Source: Quercus robur (Eukaryota > Streptophyta > Magnoliopsida > Fagales > Fagaceae). Taken from it: a stretch of 64,000 nt of DNA. Both the position numbers and the translations under genes were made by a program. Position 1 is the first letter of the stretch. Every line of letters begins with the position of its first letter. The stretch is taken from contig NC_065539.1 of assembly GCF_932294415.1 (NCBI RefSeq), forward strand, positions 53,773,501 to 53,837,500, in the 5' to 3' direction. This document shows, one piece after another, positions 21,534-33,714 of this stretch. Below the pieces are notes generated by a model. That model saw only the letters and a list, made by a program, of their open reading frames with translations. It was not told where the DNA came from and searched no databases.

Positions 21534-21920
21534 AAAGCCCGTTATGATATGGCACCTCTAAAAGCCCATTACGATACGGTACTTTAAAATCCCGTTACAA
21601 TACGGCACCTCTAAAGTCCGTTACGATACGGCACTCTAAAAGCCCGTTACAAAACGGTACCTTTAAAACCCGTTACGATACGGCACTTTGAAAGCCCGTT
21701 ACGATACGGCACTTTAAAAGCCCGTTACGATACATAACCTTTAAAGCCCGTTACGATACGGCACCTCTAAAACCTGTTACGACATAGCATCTAAAAGCCC
21801 GTTACGATACGGCACCTCTAAAGCCTGTTACAACACGGCACTCTAAAAGCCTGTTACGACATGACACTCTAAAAGCCTGTTACGATACGACACCTCTAAA
21901 GTCCGTTGCTACACGGCAAT
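21534..21920 (+). repeat. CpG-rich 26-bp minisatellite, about 15 units
   Basis: Consensus unit AAAGCCCGTTACGATACGGC followed by ACCTCT. Units vary between 24 and 29 bp. Most variation is at the CG dinucleotides (CG to TG or CA), as expected from deamination of methylated cytosine. Confidence 0.92.
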
Positions 21921-21936
21921 ATTTTTACGAAATCCT

Positions 21937-22165
21937 ACAAAGCCCAAATACTTATTTGGCACTTATTTTACAAAGCCCAAATGCTATTTTGGCACTTATT
22001 TTACATAGCCCAAATACTATTTTGGCACCCATTTTTACTAAGCCCAAATATTATTTTGGTACTTATTTTATAAAGCCCAAATATTATTTTTGGCAACTAC
22101 TCATAAAGCCCAATAATACTTTGGCACCTATTTACAAAAGTCCAAATATTATTTTGGCAAAAACT
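21937..22165 (+). repeat. 33-bp minisatellite, about 7 units
   Basis: Unit ACAAAGCCCAAATACTATTT then TGGCACTTATTTT. It follows the 26-bp array directly and shares the AAAGCCC start, suggesting both grew from one LTR-internal word. Confidence 0.88.
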
Positions 22166-24104
22166 ATTACATTATGCTCAAAACCCAAAACTATTTCTTG
22201 CAAAATATATACTAAGGTCCCTAACTCATGGGAAATATAAATTACTTATCTCTCAAAAATATTTCTTTCACAAAATTTATGGGAACTATGCTTATCTTTC
22301 CATAATCAACTAACTACAAAAGCTCATGTATATTACCCATGGCAAAACCATTCATTTTTTAGGGATGACCAAGTCCAAGGAAGCTCAAATCCCGGCTGAG
22401 CTAGCCCAGCTCATATACAAATCCAAGCACTTGAGGCTCATGTGAGTTGTCCAGTCAAACTTCAGCACTACTTGACAGTTGGAGCCCATCACCATCAGTT
22501 CCAGCTTGTCCAATCAAAATCAGAAAGGGGACACGTGTCCAGCAGGAGTTAAACCCTTCCTTGCCAAGCTAAATTTCATCATTTCTCATATGACTTAAAG
22601 TTGAGGTGACATGACAAAAAGCTGGGAAGTTTCAGCCAGTTGTATCTCCTTCCTTCTCCAACTCATTCAATCAAGCACCAAAGACAACCATAACCAGGCC
22701 ATGAAAGCTTCTGGAACAACATGAAGTCAATTCATTATTTTGCTAAAAACGTATACTTTTTGGTTCATGGACCAAACATATGAACCTAAATGAAGAAACT
22801 TAGGGAAATGTGGTTTGGAGGGCACCAAGGGGATCCCAGCAGAGTTTCCAACATAGGGCTCCAAGGTTGACACTTGGCTTGGGGTGATGCAACCTACCCT
22901 CGGAAACTTTGATTCTAGCAGCAGCAAAACCAAGATCATTAGCCTAATACATGCTTTAATTCCATCAACTAAGGCCAAATCAACATTTAATGCTAGGCCA
23001 GAATTCTAACTGTTATTACCCAAAACAACAATAACATCTTAAAGCTGAGCTTACTACTCTTGGCCAAAATCATAGGAACCATTCTCTAAGGATTTTCTAA
23101 AGATTGAGGAAGATTTAGCAGAGATTATTTGCTAATTACCCCTTCAAACTCAATTATAAATGGAACTCTCCACTAATCCTTCAAGGGGGGACCCACAGAA
23201 ACAAAAGGACACACTGATAGAAAGATTTCTTCTTTAACTTCTATGTCTAAACCTTCTCTAAGCTTGGGCAAAGTTTGGAGTTCTTAGTTTCAAGCTTAGA
23301 GACTAAGTCTTTCAACTCCTAGCTCACAAACACTCTTTATACCTCTACTCATAAACACTTATCTGTCCCCAGCAGAAAGTCCCAACAACTTTACTATACA
23401 CCCAACAACTTTACTATACACTCTTACTCACTACTTATACTATACTCACGACCATGTCTTGGCACCATAATGATCTTGCTGCACTAGCTGGGATCTCTCT
23501 CTCTTTCTCCCTTCATCCCACACTAAGTTTTTCTCATTACTTGTTATAATGGAGCCCATAATATTCATTTACTCATTTACTATTGAAGGTTATGATGTAA
23601 TTGTCATTATAGAATTTTTTCCTCACATTGTTGTGTTAGAAGACTCTCCTCCAGAGCCAATGGATGATGAGTTTGAAAATGTGGATTCTTTCCTTAATTT
23701 GTGAAATAACTAACAACTAGAGGTTTATTCTGTTCTATCTCATTTTACCGCTAGGCTATTTTCTGCAGAAACATTTCACTGCTAGGATATTTCTTACAGT
23801 ATACTTTTTGCTCATGTTGATGTGTCTGCTATAGGAATTGTTTATAGGTCATTCTTGTCAGTCTCAATCTAAGTCCAAGGCATAAAATAAAGTTAGTTAT
23901 TCGGATCTTCGCTGATAGCCTTTGGGCCGTGCCTTAAGCCCATCGTCGAGTTTCGATTTAGCCCCCAATCCAACACAAATTTTATTTGCTGGGAGGAGAA
24001 ACTTTTTCGCCCTTGACAAGGGTCAGAAAGGACAAATCAATATAGGAACCAAATATCAGACAAATGGAGAAAAAAAAAAAAACTAAAATCAATAACAAAA
24101 TTCA

Positions 24105-24355
24105 TTAAAATAGGCAACTTCAATTTATCTGCAATGTGAAATGACCTTGGTGATAATTATTCAAATAAGGTTAAGAAGCTCAAAAACAAATGCGAATTAG
24201 TTGGATATTGGCTTTGATTGAGTAAAGTTCTATAAAATAATACTTAAGAAAGAGGGATGCAAGAATAATCCCATCGATATAAAACTAGCTGCCACATGTA
24301 TGGAATTCGGAACTCTTCCGGGTGAGGTTCTTTGTAATACGTGAAGCGTAATTGT
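24105..24355 (+). repeat. Dispersed repeat, copy 2 (partner at 3725-4010)
   Basis: Same ordered words as copy 1, beginning CTTCAATTTATC.GCAATGTG. Lacks about 17 bases present in copy 1 after AAGCTCAAAA. Confidence 0.75.
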
Positions 24356-24831
24356 GTAAACATGTGACAGATCAGGATAGCAGACTAATTTATAAAAAGA
24401 AGGCGTGAAGATTGCTGTAAAGGATCATAAAGGGGAAATTGTTATAAAATAGTTAACATTTTTGTAATGTTCATTTATTGTTTATACTTATTTAGTATAA
24501 GTTATGAATAGTTGAAAACTCTTTTAAATATTTATATATATATATATATATATATATGATTAAATATGATGAATTATTAATATTATACATTTATTTAATT
24601 TTTAAATTTATTAATTAAATTATTTATGATGTTACTTATTGAACTTTTGGTTCGGCTCTAGTCGAACTAGATAATTGAAAATCATTTTTCTTTTTGCTTC
24701 TTTAACTGATCTGATTTTTAAAACTATGCTTATACCTACTATTCTCAAACTTAAAAATAAATAAATAAAAATCCTTTTGCCTATATATTCAAAACAAAAT
24801 AGAGAGATCCTATATTTCTCAAAAAATAATA
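24356..24831. other. AT-rich intergenic with (TA)n
   Basis: Contains a (TA)n run at about 24533-24557. No gene seen. Confidence 0.6.
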
Positions 24832-25259
24832 GGGTAAATTCCACAAACCTACCCTGAGGTTTGGCATAATATCCAACTAGGTCCAACACAATTTAAAACC
24901 TACCAATTTCATCCTAAAAGACCATTTTGTCCCTAATTTTTATTATCTCTTCTTTCTCTCTCCTGTCTCGTTACTCTCCCTCTCTCTCAACTCTCTTCTC
25001 TGAGTTCTCTTTCTTAGAACTCTCTCTCTAACCGGTGAAACCCATGAGTTTTGGTCACCAAAAACACCACCCAGCAAAGGACTTCCCAATTCCCACCGTA
25101 GGTTTGAGTCGTTTGACGCCATCAATGCTATTTAACGGACTCTCGTCCCTCTCAGATCGGAACCCACGCGGTGGTGATGGTGCTTCGATCTGGATCTTGC
25201 CAACAACAGCCCAAACACCGTTAGTGTTCTTCAAGGGATGACGACCCCAATCTTGTGGT

Positions 25260-25297
<38 letters not shown>

Positions 25298-25706
25298 CTA
25301 TTTTGATGTTTATAGTGGGGTCTTGGGTGGTTTTGTATATTTTCTGTGCTATGTTTGGTTGGGATTTTTTCTGGTTTTTGAGGATTTTTGTTAGGTTTTT
25401 CTGGAGATTTTAATGGGGTTTACAAGCGGATTAATGAGTTTTGAAAGAGTGATTTTTATGTGCTTTTTTGTAGCATATTCAGGGGACCTTCAGTGGGATT
25501 TTGGTACTGTTCTTATGGATTCAGAGATTTGGGTTGGGTATTTTCGGTCAGAGAGAGGTTTGGGAGTGAGAGAGACGAGAGAGAATAGAGAGTTTGTATG
25601 TTTAGGGGCAAAGTTGTCTTTTTAGGACCAAATCGGTGGGTTTTGAAATGTTCTGGATCTTACTGGTATTATCACAAACCTCAGGGTAGGTTTGTGGAAT
25701 TTACCC
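24832..25706. mobile_element. Non-autonomous MULE, 875 bp, exact 9-bp target duplication
   Basis: Ends GGGTAAATTCCACAAACCTA and its inverse, with arms of roughly 90-130 bp (ACCCTGAGGTTTG; TTTTAGGACCAAAT). AAAATAATA is repeated exactly on both sides (24823-24831 and 25707-25715). The interior has (CT)n/(GA)n tracts and a poly(T) of about 37. The non-repetitive core (25030-25250) matches no gene family I recognise. Confidence 0.9.
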
Positions 25707-25796
25707 AAAATAATAATAATAATAAATAGAGAGAACCTAATGTGAACGTGAGAAGCTTACTTAAGATTCTTTGCAATTTTGTACGCAGATTAAAGA

Positions 25797-25973
25797 ATTA
25801 TGCTAGGATACAATTTTTGGCATAATTTTGTGTTACAACTTGTCACATGGTGAGTTGTAATTGGTAAAAATGTGTCCTCATATGGCTCGAAAACACACTC
25901 TTACCAATCACAGCTTGCCATGTGACAAGTTGTGGCACAAAATTGTGCCAAAAGTTGTGTCTCTAACATAATC
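25797..25973. mobile_element. Palindromic MITE upstream of the dioxygenase gene
   Basis: Inverted arms around GGCATAATTTTGTGTTACAA and its inverse TTGTGGCACAAAATTGTGCC. A relative at 57198-57371 shares ACTTGTCACA/CTCGCCACA and the palindromic layout. It ends about 340 bp before the ARD start codon. Confidence 0.75.
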
Positions 25974-26204
25974 CTAGATTAAAATAAAACCAAAGATTAG
26001 AATTTAGGATAATCTCAATACAATTAGCTTTACTAGTCACAGCCTTAAACGAGTCAAACTCAACGGCTTTCTTTCAACTCAAAATGACTATAATACCCCC
26101 ACTAACCCATCCCCGATTCAATTCACCTGGACGAGCCCACAACCACAAGCCCTCACATTTCGTAAACAACTTAAGGACATTTTCGTCTTTCCAAAAATTA
26201 CCAC

Positions 26205-26216
26205 TCAATATTTATA
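26205..26216 (+). promoter_or_regulatory. TATA box of the ARD gene
   Basis: CAATATTTATAAGTCC, about 105 bp upstream of the ATG, leaving a leader of about 75 bp if transcription starts 30 bp downstream. Confidence 0.6.
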
Positions 26217-26314
26217 AGTCCGTCTCAGTTTCTCGCGTAGCCACAAAGCTCACAAAGAGAATTAAGATAATAAAAAACAAAAGGTCACAAAGATTTCAAA
26301 ACAATCTACAAACT

Positions 26315-26472
26315 ATGGGTGCCCCAGAGAAGGTAACCTCTGTAAAGTTCATATCTTTCTGTTTGTTTCTCTAGAAAGTTTTAATTTTTCCCGAGAAAAA
26401 TCTTCTCTTTGTAAATATGATCTTAATTTCATTCACTTGAATTTGTACCTCAAATTTTTTTCTCTCCAAGAG

Positions 26473-26512
<40 letters not shown>

Positions 26513-29500
26513 TGATGATTACTTTTTAGATGATTTTGATACATATGGTATCTGGGAATTACTTTATTTAGGTTGAGAATTATGTAGGATTGTGTGAATT
26601 GGTTTAATTATGTTCTCTAAATTGCCTTTTTGGCTTAATTTTTTAAAATCTTTTTGGGGGTTGATGTGTTGGAAATGGTACAAAAACCCATATAGTTTTT
26701 TAGCTGATGCTTTTTATTCAAGTGATTAGTTGATGAATTGTAGTGCTTAATCTGTATTATTAGGATTTCGAATGTTCTGGTTTCAGCTCATTATTCCTGT
26801 GAAACTTGTTTGATAGTTGAGATACTTGTTTGTACAAGGTTGGATTCTTTACTTGATTATGGGTATTTTGTGTTTTTTTGGGTGTCAAATTATGGGATTG
26901 TTTTCACGTGAACAGCTTGGATCAGTTTTTTGGGGGAATTTTAAAAAGTTGGCATTGGATTAACTTTGATGGAGCATGCATGACAAGTTGCTTAATTGGA
27001 AATTTAGAAAATAAATTGTAATAGAATATTAACAAAAGAAAGTAACTTTGGATATAATAAAAGACAGCTTCTTTATCAATATGTGTGCAAGCAGACAGCT
27101 TTTTAATCTTAGTTACATATTTGTTTAATATTGTTGTTGAAGTTATTTGCTTGTCTATGAAATGCAGTAAATCTGAAAGTTAAAATTGGTCACATATGAT
27201 GATGCTGGTAGTGTTTGGAAGGTTATTGTTAATCTGAAGCCTTTCCATAGTTTTGTGAAATATTTTCCTTTTCCATATACATTGTATTTGAAGGAGTGCT
27301 TGCCAAACACAACAGCAGATTCACTCTCTGCAGTCTGCACTACCACAACTTTTGGAAGTTTGGAGGGAGAAGAGAGTAGAGGGTGTAAGGAGGGAAAGGA
27401 GAGGGGACTAATGAGAGTGGAGGGAATGGTTACCCCTTCACCTTGTTTGGATGTTTTAAAAATTAAGTAGGGGGAAGGGGAATTGATATCCCTCCCCCTT
27501 GTTTGGATGTTTAAAAAATTAAGTAGGGAGAGGGGAGGGGAGGGGAATTTCATATAAATTGACATCCAAACAAGGTTCATTAAACCATACCCGGGAATTC
27601 ACTCTACTTTCCTCTCCTACCCCTCCATCCAAACAAACTGTTCATGTGAATGAGGTCATCGGGTTAGGTCATACGTGTCGCATTTGACTTAGTTTTATTG
27701 GCCATAGTCACAACTTCACGGCCAGCATTTCTCTCATGTCAAGAGTCTTAATGCAATAGTGGGGAAGATTACACGTTTATCTTTTAACATTTGGCATTCA
27801 TATAAATGTTATGGTGAGATGTAAGATTGAAATGAACAGGTGAACAATCCTCTTCCTTGGTTACAACGGACCAGGACAACATGGATGCTTTGGATTTGAT
27901 TTATCAACCCCCTATGTGATCTAGAATCTCCATATTGAATGCAAAGAAAACCTTATGTACCTCCCTCATCTTCTTCTTCTTCTTTTCCCCATCCTAGAGT
28001 ACTCTTTGTCTAGTTTTCTAAATCTATGTAGTTATCAACACTGGTTGTCTTAGTACTTCAAAATTAACATCTTAGGTCCTTAACCTGATCAGCAGGTTAA
28101 GATATTCTATAATTTACTACTACAATCAATTTGACAGATATTAATGAAAATTTTTAGGTTTTTATTTTCTAAGGTAGTTTTAAGTTAGGTACACCTATTT
28201 CAGAATCAGGTGGTTTGGACTTGAAAGCTCTTTTGTTTTATGCGAGGATGTCAGGTGTTAGGTCAAATAAATCCCAACCAATATAATGTGCAGAAACATT
28301 TTAGCAGTGTATTTGTTGTTTTAAATTTATAAGTATCAATCACTGTATTTTGTTGATACTGCTAATAAATGGTGTTTTTGGTTTATGCAATGGAATTATA
28401 GCTGTTTAATCTTGGCATTAGTTGTGGTCTCTAATTCTGTTAATATATTACTACAAATTTTGCTTGGAGATGAGTTGTTTAGAAAGAATGGGCAGAACAA
28501 ACTGATTAGGAAAGTTTTGCTGTGAGATGTTTTATGTGAGGATTGATGGTAATACAGGCAGCAAGAAGCTCATGGAATTGCAAGTGCATAGACTGAAGGA
28601 ATTTAAAATTTTTATTTACATTGTGATTTCTTAAGGTCATTTTTTTTTTATAAGTGATTTCTTAAGGTCATAGCTGTATTCTTTTTAATTCCAGCAGTTT
28701 TTTCTGAAGCTTCTTGAGGGTGTGATTGCATAAGAAACCTATGTGTAATTGCTTTCTTTTTCTTCTATTTTCTTTTGTCTTGAAGCATTTGAACCTAAAC
28801 GTGTTTGGCTGCCTGCAGCAAACTAGGCCTGGAACTTTTGAGTTAAACCCACAAAACATTTAATTCCGTGAATAAAATTCTTATCCTGCTATGCTCAAAA
28901 GCATTCCTAAATGTGTACCGCATCATAACACAATGACTTGTTATGATGAATGGTAATACAGTGCTTTAATTCAAAGGGTGTTCATCAGAATGAGGACAGA
29001 GGAGTCCCTGCATCAGATTGTTTTTTGTGGTTCTTTGAACTGCACAACTTTCATGTTAGACAAAATTGTTTGAATTCATTGTTTAACATGGCCCCCTTTC
29101 GCTGTCATAAGTTATCGTCTCTAACTCTAAATATCCACAGGATCCTAGAGAGGAAGTTCTCCAGGCATGGTACATGGATGATAGTGATGAAGACCAGAGA
29201 CTCCCCCATCACAAGGAACCGAAGGAATTTGTGTCCCTAGACCAACTTACTGGTGAGCATCTTTAAAGAATGGGGAAATCATTCAATTATTAATATTTGG
29301 GTCATTGACTTCTGGAGCCATTATGTTGACTTGCAGAACTTGGAGTACTCAGCTGGAGACTAGATGCTGATAACTACGAAACTGATGAGGAGTTTAAGAA
29401 GATTCGTGAATCACGTGGTTATTCCTACATGGTTTGTCAAAATAACTTGTGACTATAGTTGTTTAGTTTGTCACACTGACATACATTTTTATACCTTGTG

Positions 29501-31448
29501 TGTGTGTGTTGAGTGTTCTTGCAAGACAATATTGTGCTTGAATTATATGTTGATTTTCTACATGGTCTATCTCTCTGACTTGTTGAAGAGAAATACAGAA
29601 AGTTATTCTATATAAATCCAAGAATTTGATATGTGAATCTTTTGGATTAATTTTAATACACTACCTATGTATTTGAGTTTACTTTTTTATTTAATAAAAT
29701 TAATTAAATTATTAAATACAGATATATTTGCTAGCTCGATGATGTAAAACACCATGCATTGCATTTAAGAACCTGTTGGCCCTATGGAACAAGGGTGTTA
29801 ATATGTGTCCCATTCATTCTTCCATTTGAATGCTCATAATTGGGTATCTGCCAATAAATGTACAGATTGAAAATATCTCTCTTCAAATAAATTTTATTTA
29901 GATAAACCTCTTCTACAGGACTTCTGTGAGGTTTCCCCAGAAAAGCTGCCTAACTATGAAGAGAAGATCAAAAGCTTTTTTGAGGAACATCTTCACACCG
30001 ATGAGGAGATCCGCTATGCTGTAGCGGGAAGTGGTAGGATTAGTTGTTCTTTAATATGCTTTACAATTTCTACATTACCAAAAGGGTTCAGGTTGTTGAC
30101 TGTTTGCTCTTTGGTGAAGGTTATTTTGATGTCAGGGATCGTAATGACAAATGGATTCGTGTATGGGTAAAGAAGGGGGGCATGATCATTTTGCCTGCTG
30201 GAATTTATCACCGCTTTACTTTGGATTCAGACAACTATATCAAGGTATTGGCATGATACATGCATGAGCATAAAAAGTAGCTTCTGCGTGTTCTGACAAA
30301 AAACAGTTTGACAACAACCTAGAATCTACCCATGAACTCCCAAGCATACTCCATTATTCTTCCCTTCTGTCTATCACTACACCTTTATTACCAGTAATTC
30401 TTATTTTTTTTCAATACATGCATTAGCAATGCACCATTGTTGCCAAAATGTTTACACTTATGTCAAGAGACATTTGTATTTCTTAACATGGAATACATGG
30501 AATATTGTTGAGTGGTCTTGTTATCTTAACTTCTTATGCTGCCCCCTTTTTTTAAGCTATTCAGTAGTTTGAAAAATTAAAAACTCATGTATTTTAGTTA
30601 ATCATTGTTTACTATTGACCAAGTCCTTATGCTGCACAACATTTAATTGGGACAGACACAGCAAGACTTTGGACACTGCACATATGCAAGTCTTGTACAT
30701 TTTGGAAGTATTAGATTAATTATATAGCTGATGAGCTGTAGTTCAAATATGACCTCCCTCCTTTTATCAGGTGTTCTAGACCCATTGGTTGCTTGTATAA
30801 ATTAGCAATCAAATAAATTAAAAAAAAAGATTAATCTAATACTATATATAATAGCAGAAGCCTTTAAGGAGGTGCTGCCATGTTAGGAAAAAAGACCCCT
30901 TAAAATTCTGACACGTATAAATTAAAAAGCGATAAATTATTATAATATCCAAAGGCATTGGTTACATGCCTTGGGTGGGTCACTCTGGCCTTGTGGCCAT
31001 GCTTTTAATGATTTGAATGTTTCTCTTTGTATCTTATTATCTCACACGTTTCTCATGCTATCTTTACTCTCTTATAATTCTCTAGACTACTTCGTGTCTG
31101 TTTTCACTAGGCAATCTCGTTTCAATAAAATTATCTATACCTATAAAAGAAAGGTATCTTACTCTCTTATAAAGAGACCTCTCTTATAAATTTGTTTATT
31201 CAGGCAATGCGGCTCTTTATTGGTGATCCAATTTGGACTCCATTCAATCGTCCTCATGATGATCTGCCTGCAAGGTATGTTGTCATCTGTTCTCTACTCT
31301 TATGAACAGCACCACTTGTATCCTGTGGCCAACAGGGCATTCAAAAGGCCTTATTGATTACAGTGGTTTTCTTTTGTGCAGGAAGGAATACCTTAAAACT
31401 TTTGTGGAGAAAGAAGTTGGTGATCGTGCTGTTGATGCAGCTGCCTAA
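26315..31448 (+). CDS. ARD: Acireductone dioxygenase, 7 exons, 200 aa
   Basis: Coding exons: 26315-26332, 29141-29252, 29337-29431, 29919-30033, 30120-30244, 31204-31274, 31382-31448; all junctions are GT-AG, phases agree and the total is 603 bp. The enzyme oxidises acireductone in the methionine salvage (Yang) cycle: the Fe2+ form gives the methionine keto-acid precursor, the Ni2+ form an off-pathway product with CO. Family landmarks: [41 protein letters not shown], then the cupin metal site [10 protein letters not shown] and LPAGIYHRF, supplying His, His, Glu and His ligands, and [18 protein letters not shown] near the end. Length fits plant ARD (about 190-200 aa). It looks intact. Intron 1 is 2.8 kb, unusually long beside the others. 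No signal peptide; probably cytosol/nucleus. Confidence 0.95.
26333..29140 (+). other. ARD intron 1 with a small inverted repeat insert
   Basis: Holds a poly(T) of about 40 near 26478 and, at about 27426-27640, a G/C-rich low-complexity unit (CCTTGTTTGGATGTTT, twice, facing ACATCCAAACAAGG), probably a small TIR element. No other gene seen inside. Confidence 0.6.
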
Positions 31449-31512
31449 TATCTAAAGTTGGTTCTAAAATTGGCTTAAACAAACATGTCTTAGTTTAAAT
31501 AAATTTACCTAT

Positions 31513-31542
31513 GTATGGTATGGTATGGTATGGTATGGTATG
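31513..31542 (+). repeat. (TATGG)n pentanucleotide repeat in the ARD 3' region
   Basis: Six TATGG-type units starting 65 bp after the stop codon. Confidence 0.85.
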
Positions 31543-31694
31543 CATGTGTGGTTACCTTGTCTGGCCTCTATATCTAACTATGCTCGTGTAGCATGCAGTT
31601 GCTTACTTACAAATATGTACTGATAGACAATATATAGATGGAAATATGGAATAAGAATTGTATTGCTGGTTGTGTTTTAGCTTTTTGAAAAAGT

Positions 31695-33560
31695 GTGCTT
31701 TTAAAAAGGCTGTTCCTAAAAAATAAAAATAATAATAATAAAAAAGTTCAAAACTTGTAGTACATCTGTACATGTTTTAAAAACCGGGAACGACCAAAGA
31801 ACTGAAAGGAGGTCCGATTTTGGGTTTTTATTGGTTGAACCGGTGGTTACTGTTTAACTACCGATTTTCTTGGTTTTTACTAGATTGGTTAGATTTAGTT
31901 CTCGGTTGAACCGATTGGTCTGGTTCGGTATTTTTAGAACGTTGCGTACATGATGTAGCACGATTCTTGATTTTAATCATTGGTTGATTCAACTTGTGGG
32001 TGTGAAGTCAAATTGAGTGACCAGGGACTTTCGTCTATTAGGCCTTTTAGACATTGGGCAAAATAATTTTGGTTTAGAATTTCTGGTGGGATTCCCACCC
32101 AAAAAGAAAAAGGAATCACAAATATATACGTCTTACCAATAAAGTTAGATCTGGACCCAAATCACTCATTTTAAGCCTGATTTTTTTTTGAAATTTGGTT
32201 CTGTCGGCCATATTTGGTGCGGTTCTACACTCATCCAATGTCCTATTATAAAATATTAATAATGTTGAAGCCTATTATGTTAAAACTAGACTCATCTAAT
32301 GGCCTACTATAAAATTTTGTTAATTTTGGTTCCTATTATATTAAAACTAGTCTCATCACATGTTTATGATATGAGATTTAGTTATTTATTTTGAGTTAAA
32401 TGTCGTAATTTTTTCTTGTTTCAAATTTTGAATTAAGACACTAACCTTCAAAAGAAAGAGTTTTAGAGTGCGTGAAGCGCGTAAGATGAGGTTAATTTCT
32501 AAATATTAATTTGTAAATCCCAAATGTGTTTATTTAATGAAAATGAAAATCCTCTTGAGAACAGTGAATCTTTTGTTCATTATAAAGAAGATAGGGAGGC
32601 ATAATAGATAAGAATAGTGAGACTGGGGTGATAATTATAAAGAAGATAGGGAGGCATAATAGATAAGGATTGTAAGACCGGGGTGTTTATATTTACAGCA
32701 TAGCAATAAGAAAAGGTTTTGTGTCTCCTACTTGGAAAAATAAGGCTCCTCTTTTTTCAGCTTTCAATTATAAATTCATTTACTATAATTGTTGACATGC
32801 TCATCGAGACGGTAGGAACTCAATCATGAGTTGTATAAGAGCTTCCTAGTTCTTGGATGCATTTCCTTAACAAAGGCATTAGAGTGGGGAAAAAAATATT
32901 AACAATAGATAAAATGAAGAAAATAGTCACAAATGTTATTAATTCACCCATTTATGCGAATGGCAAAAAGCAGTTTGGAATCGGTCATTGCCAAATCTAT
33001 TCTTTTCCTCTTTGTGCTCTATTTCAATTTTATGAGGTCTAGTTCCTAACCAAAAAGAAAGAAAGGATTATTTGAATTTTACTTTAAAGCAAACAAACTA
33101 TGTGCGTAACCATCAATGTTTTTGTATCGGGAAAAAAAATTCAGGAAATGTGAAGTGGGGTGGAGAGAGAGTGAGAGAGATTACCTTTGCTTTTGCTTTT
33201 TCTTATTTCAGATGAAAATTTTGCCTTTGCACTTCTATTAGAGATTGATAAAATAAGGATACCTAGTATGTTCCTAATTTTAAGGGATAAGAATAAAGAA
33301 TGAATGTTTTAAATTTAGTAATTGTTATCACTGTACCACTGTGCACTTTTGGTACGGTAGTCACTTTACAAGTATAAGTGTTTGTGAGGTGTTGAAGGCA
33401 AGGATTGGAGTTCGAGTATGCAAGAGAGAACTTCACATACATATACACTTAGATTAGGTTAGAGTAAAATTTCCATCTTATATAAATTAAAACAAAAAAA
33501 AATTAGTAATTATTCTACTATCTTTAGGAGTTTTTAAATTAGCAATTTTACATGTCTAAC
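31695..33560. repeat. Segmental repeat block, copy A
   Basis: Begins AAAAAGGCTGTTCCTAAAAA. Shared landmarks with copies B and C: GGTTCTACACTCATCCAAT (A, C), CCAAAAGAAAGAGTTTTAGA, GAGGCATAATAGATAAG, AATAAGAAAAGGTTTTGTGT, TAAGAGCTTCCTAGTTCTTG, TTTTATGAGGTCTAGTTCCT, AGATACCTAGTATGTTCCTA. No conserved reading frame, LTR or TIR bounds it. Copy A includes a 176-bp inverted-repeat insert (31774-31949, AAAACCGG ends) and the SINE at 33324. It starts about 250 bp after the ARD stop. Confidence 0.85.
33324..33502 (+). mobile_element. tRNA-type SINE, 179 bp
   Basis: Inserted in copy A where copy B (about 34600) is uninterrupted. TTAGTAATT is repeated exactly on both sides (33315-33323 and 33503-33511). 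The 3' end is A-rich. A possible pol III A box TGGTACGGTAG is at 33350 and a B-box-like AGTTCGAGTAT at 33409; their spacing (about 59 nt) is longer than usual, so the tRNA-derived label is less sure than the insertion itself. Confidence 0.7.
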
Positions 33561-33714
33561 CCTAAGGTGAATTTGAGGGTATTTTTGGCACACAAAAATA
33601 GGAGTCCAATAAGGTGAATTTGAGAGTATTTTGAGCGTACCAAAGTAGAAGTTTAACATCTAAATGAGGGAAACTCCTTAAATAGTAGTATAAATAAATA
33701 CTAGTCTCATTACA

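Larger units (their letters stand above)
21181..23977 (+). repeat. LTR-like repeat, possible long solo LTR
   Basis: Starts TGTTGAGGTAC and ends near CCAATCCAACA. It carries no coding exon but has a TATA-like CAATTATAAATGG at about 23150, followed by about 800 bp of leader-like sequence, an arrangement seen in long plant LTRs. The base composition differs from the flanks and two tandem arrays lie in its left third. I found no matching 5-bp flanks and no second LTR, so the boundaries are tentative. Confidence 0.4.

Noticed and set aside
21534..22165. Possible CRISPR-like array
   Set aside because: Units are contiguous without unique spacers and the sequence is a plant nuclear genome; it is a minisatellite.
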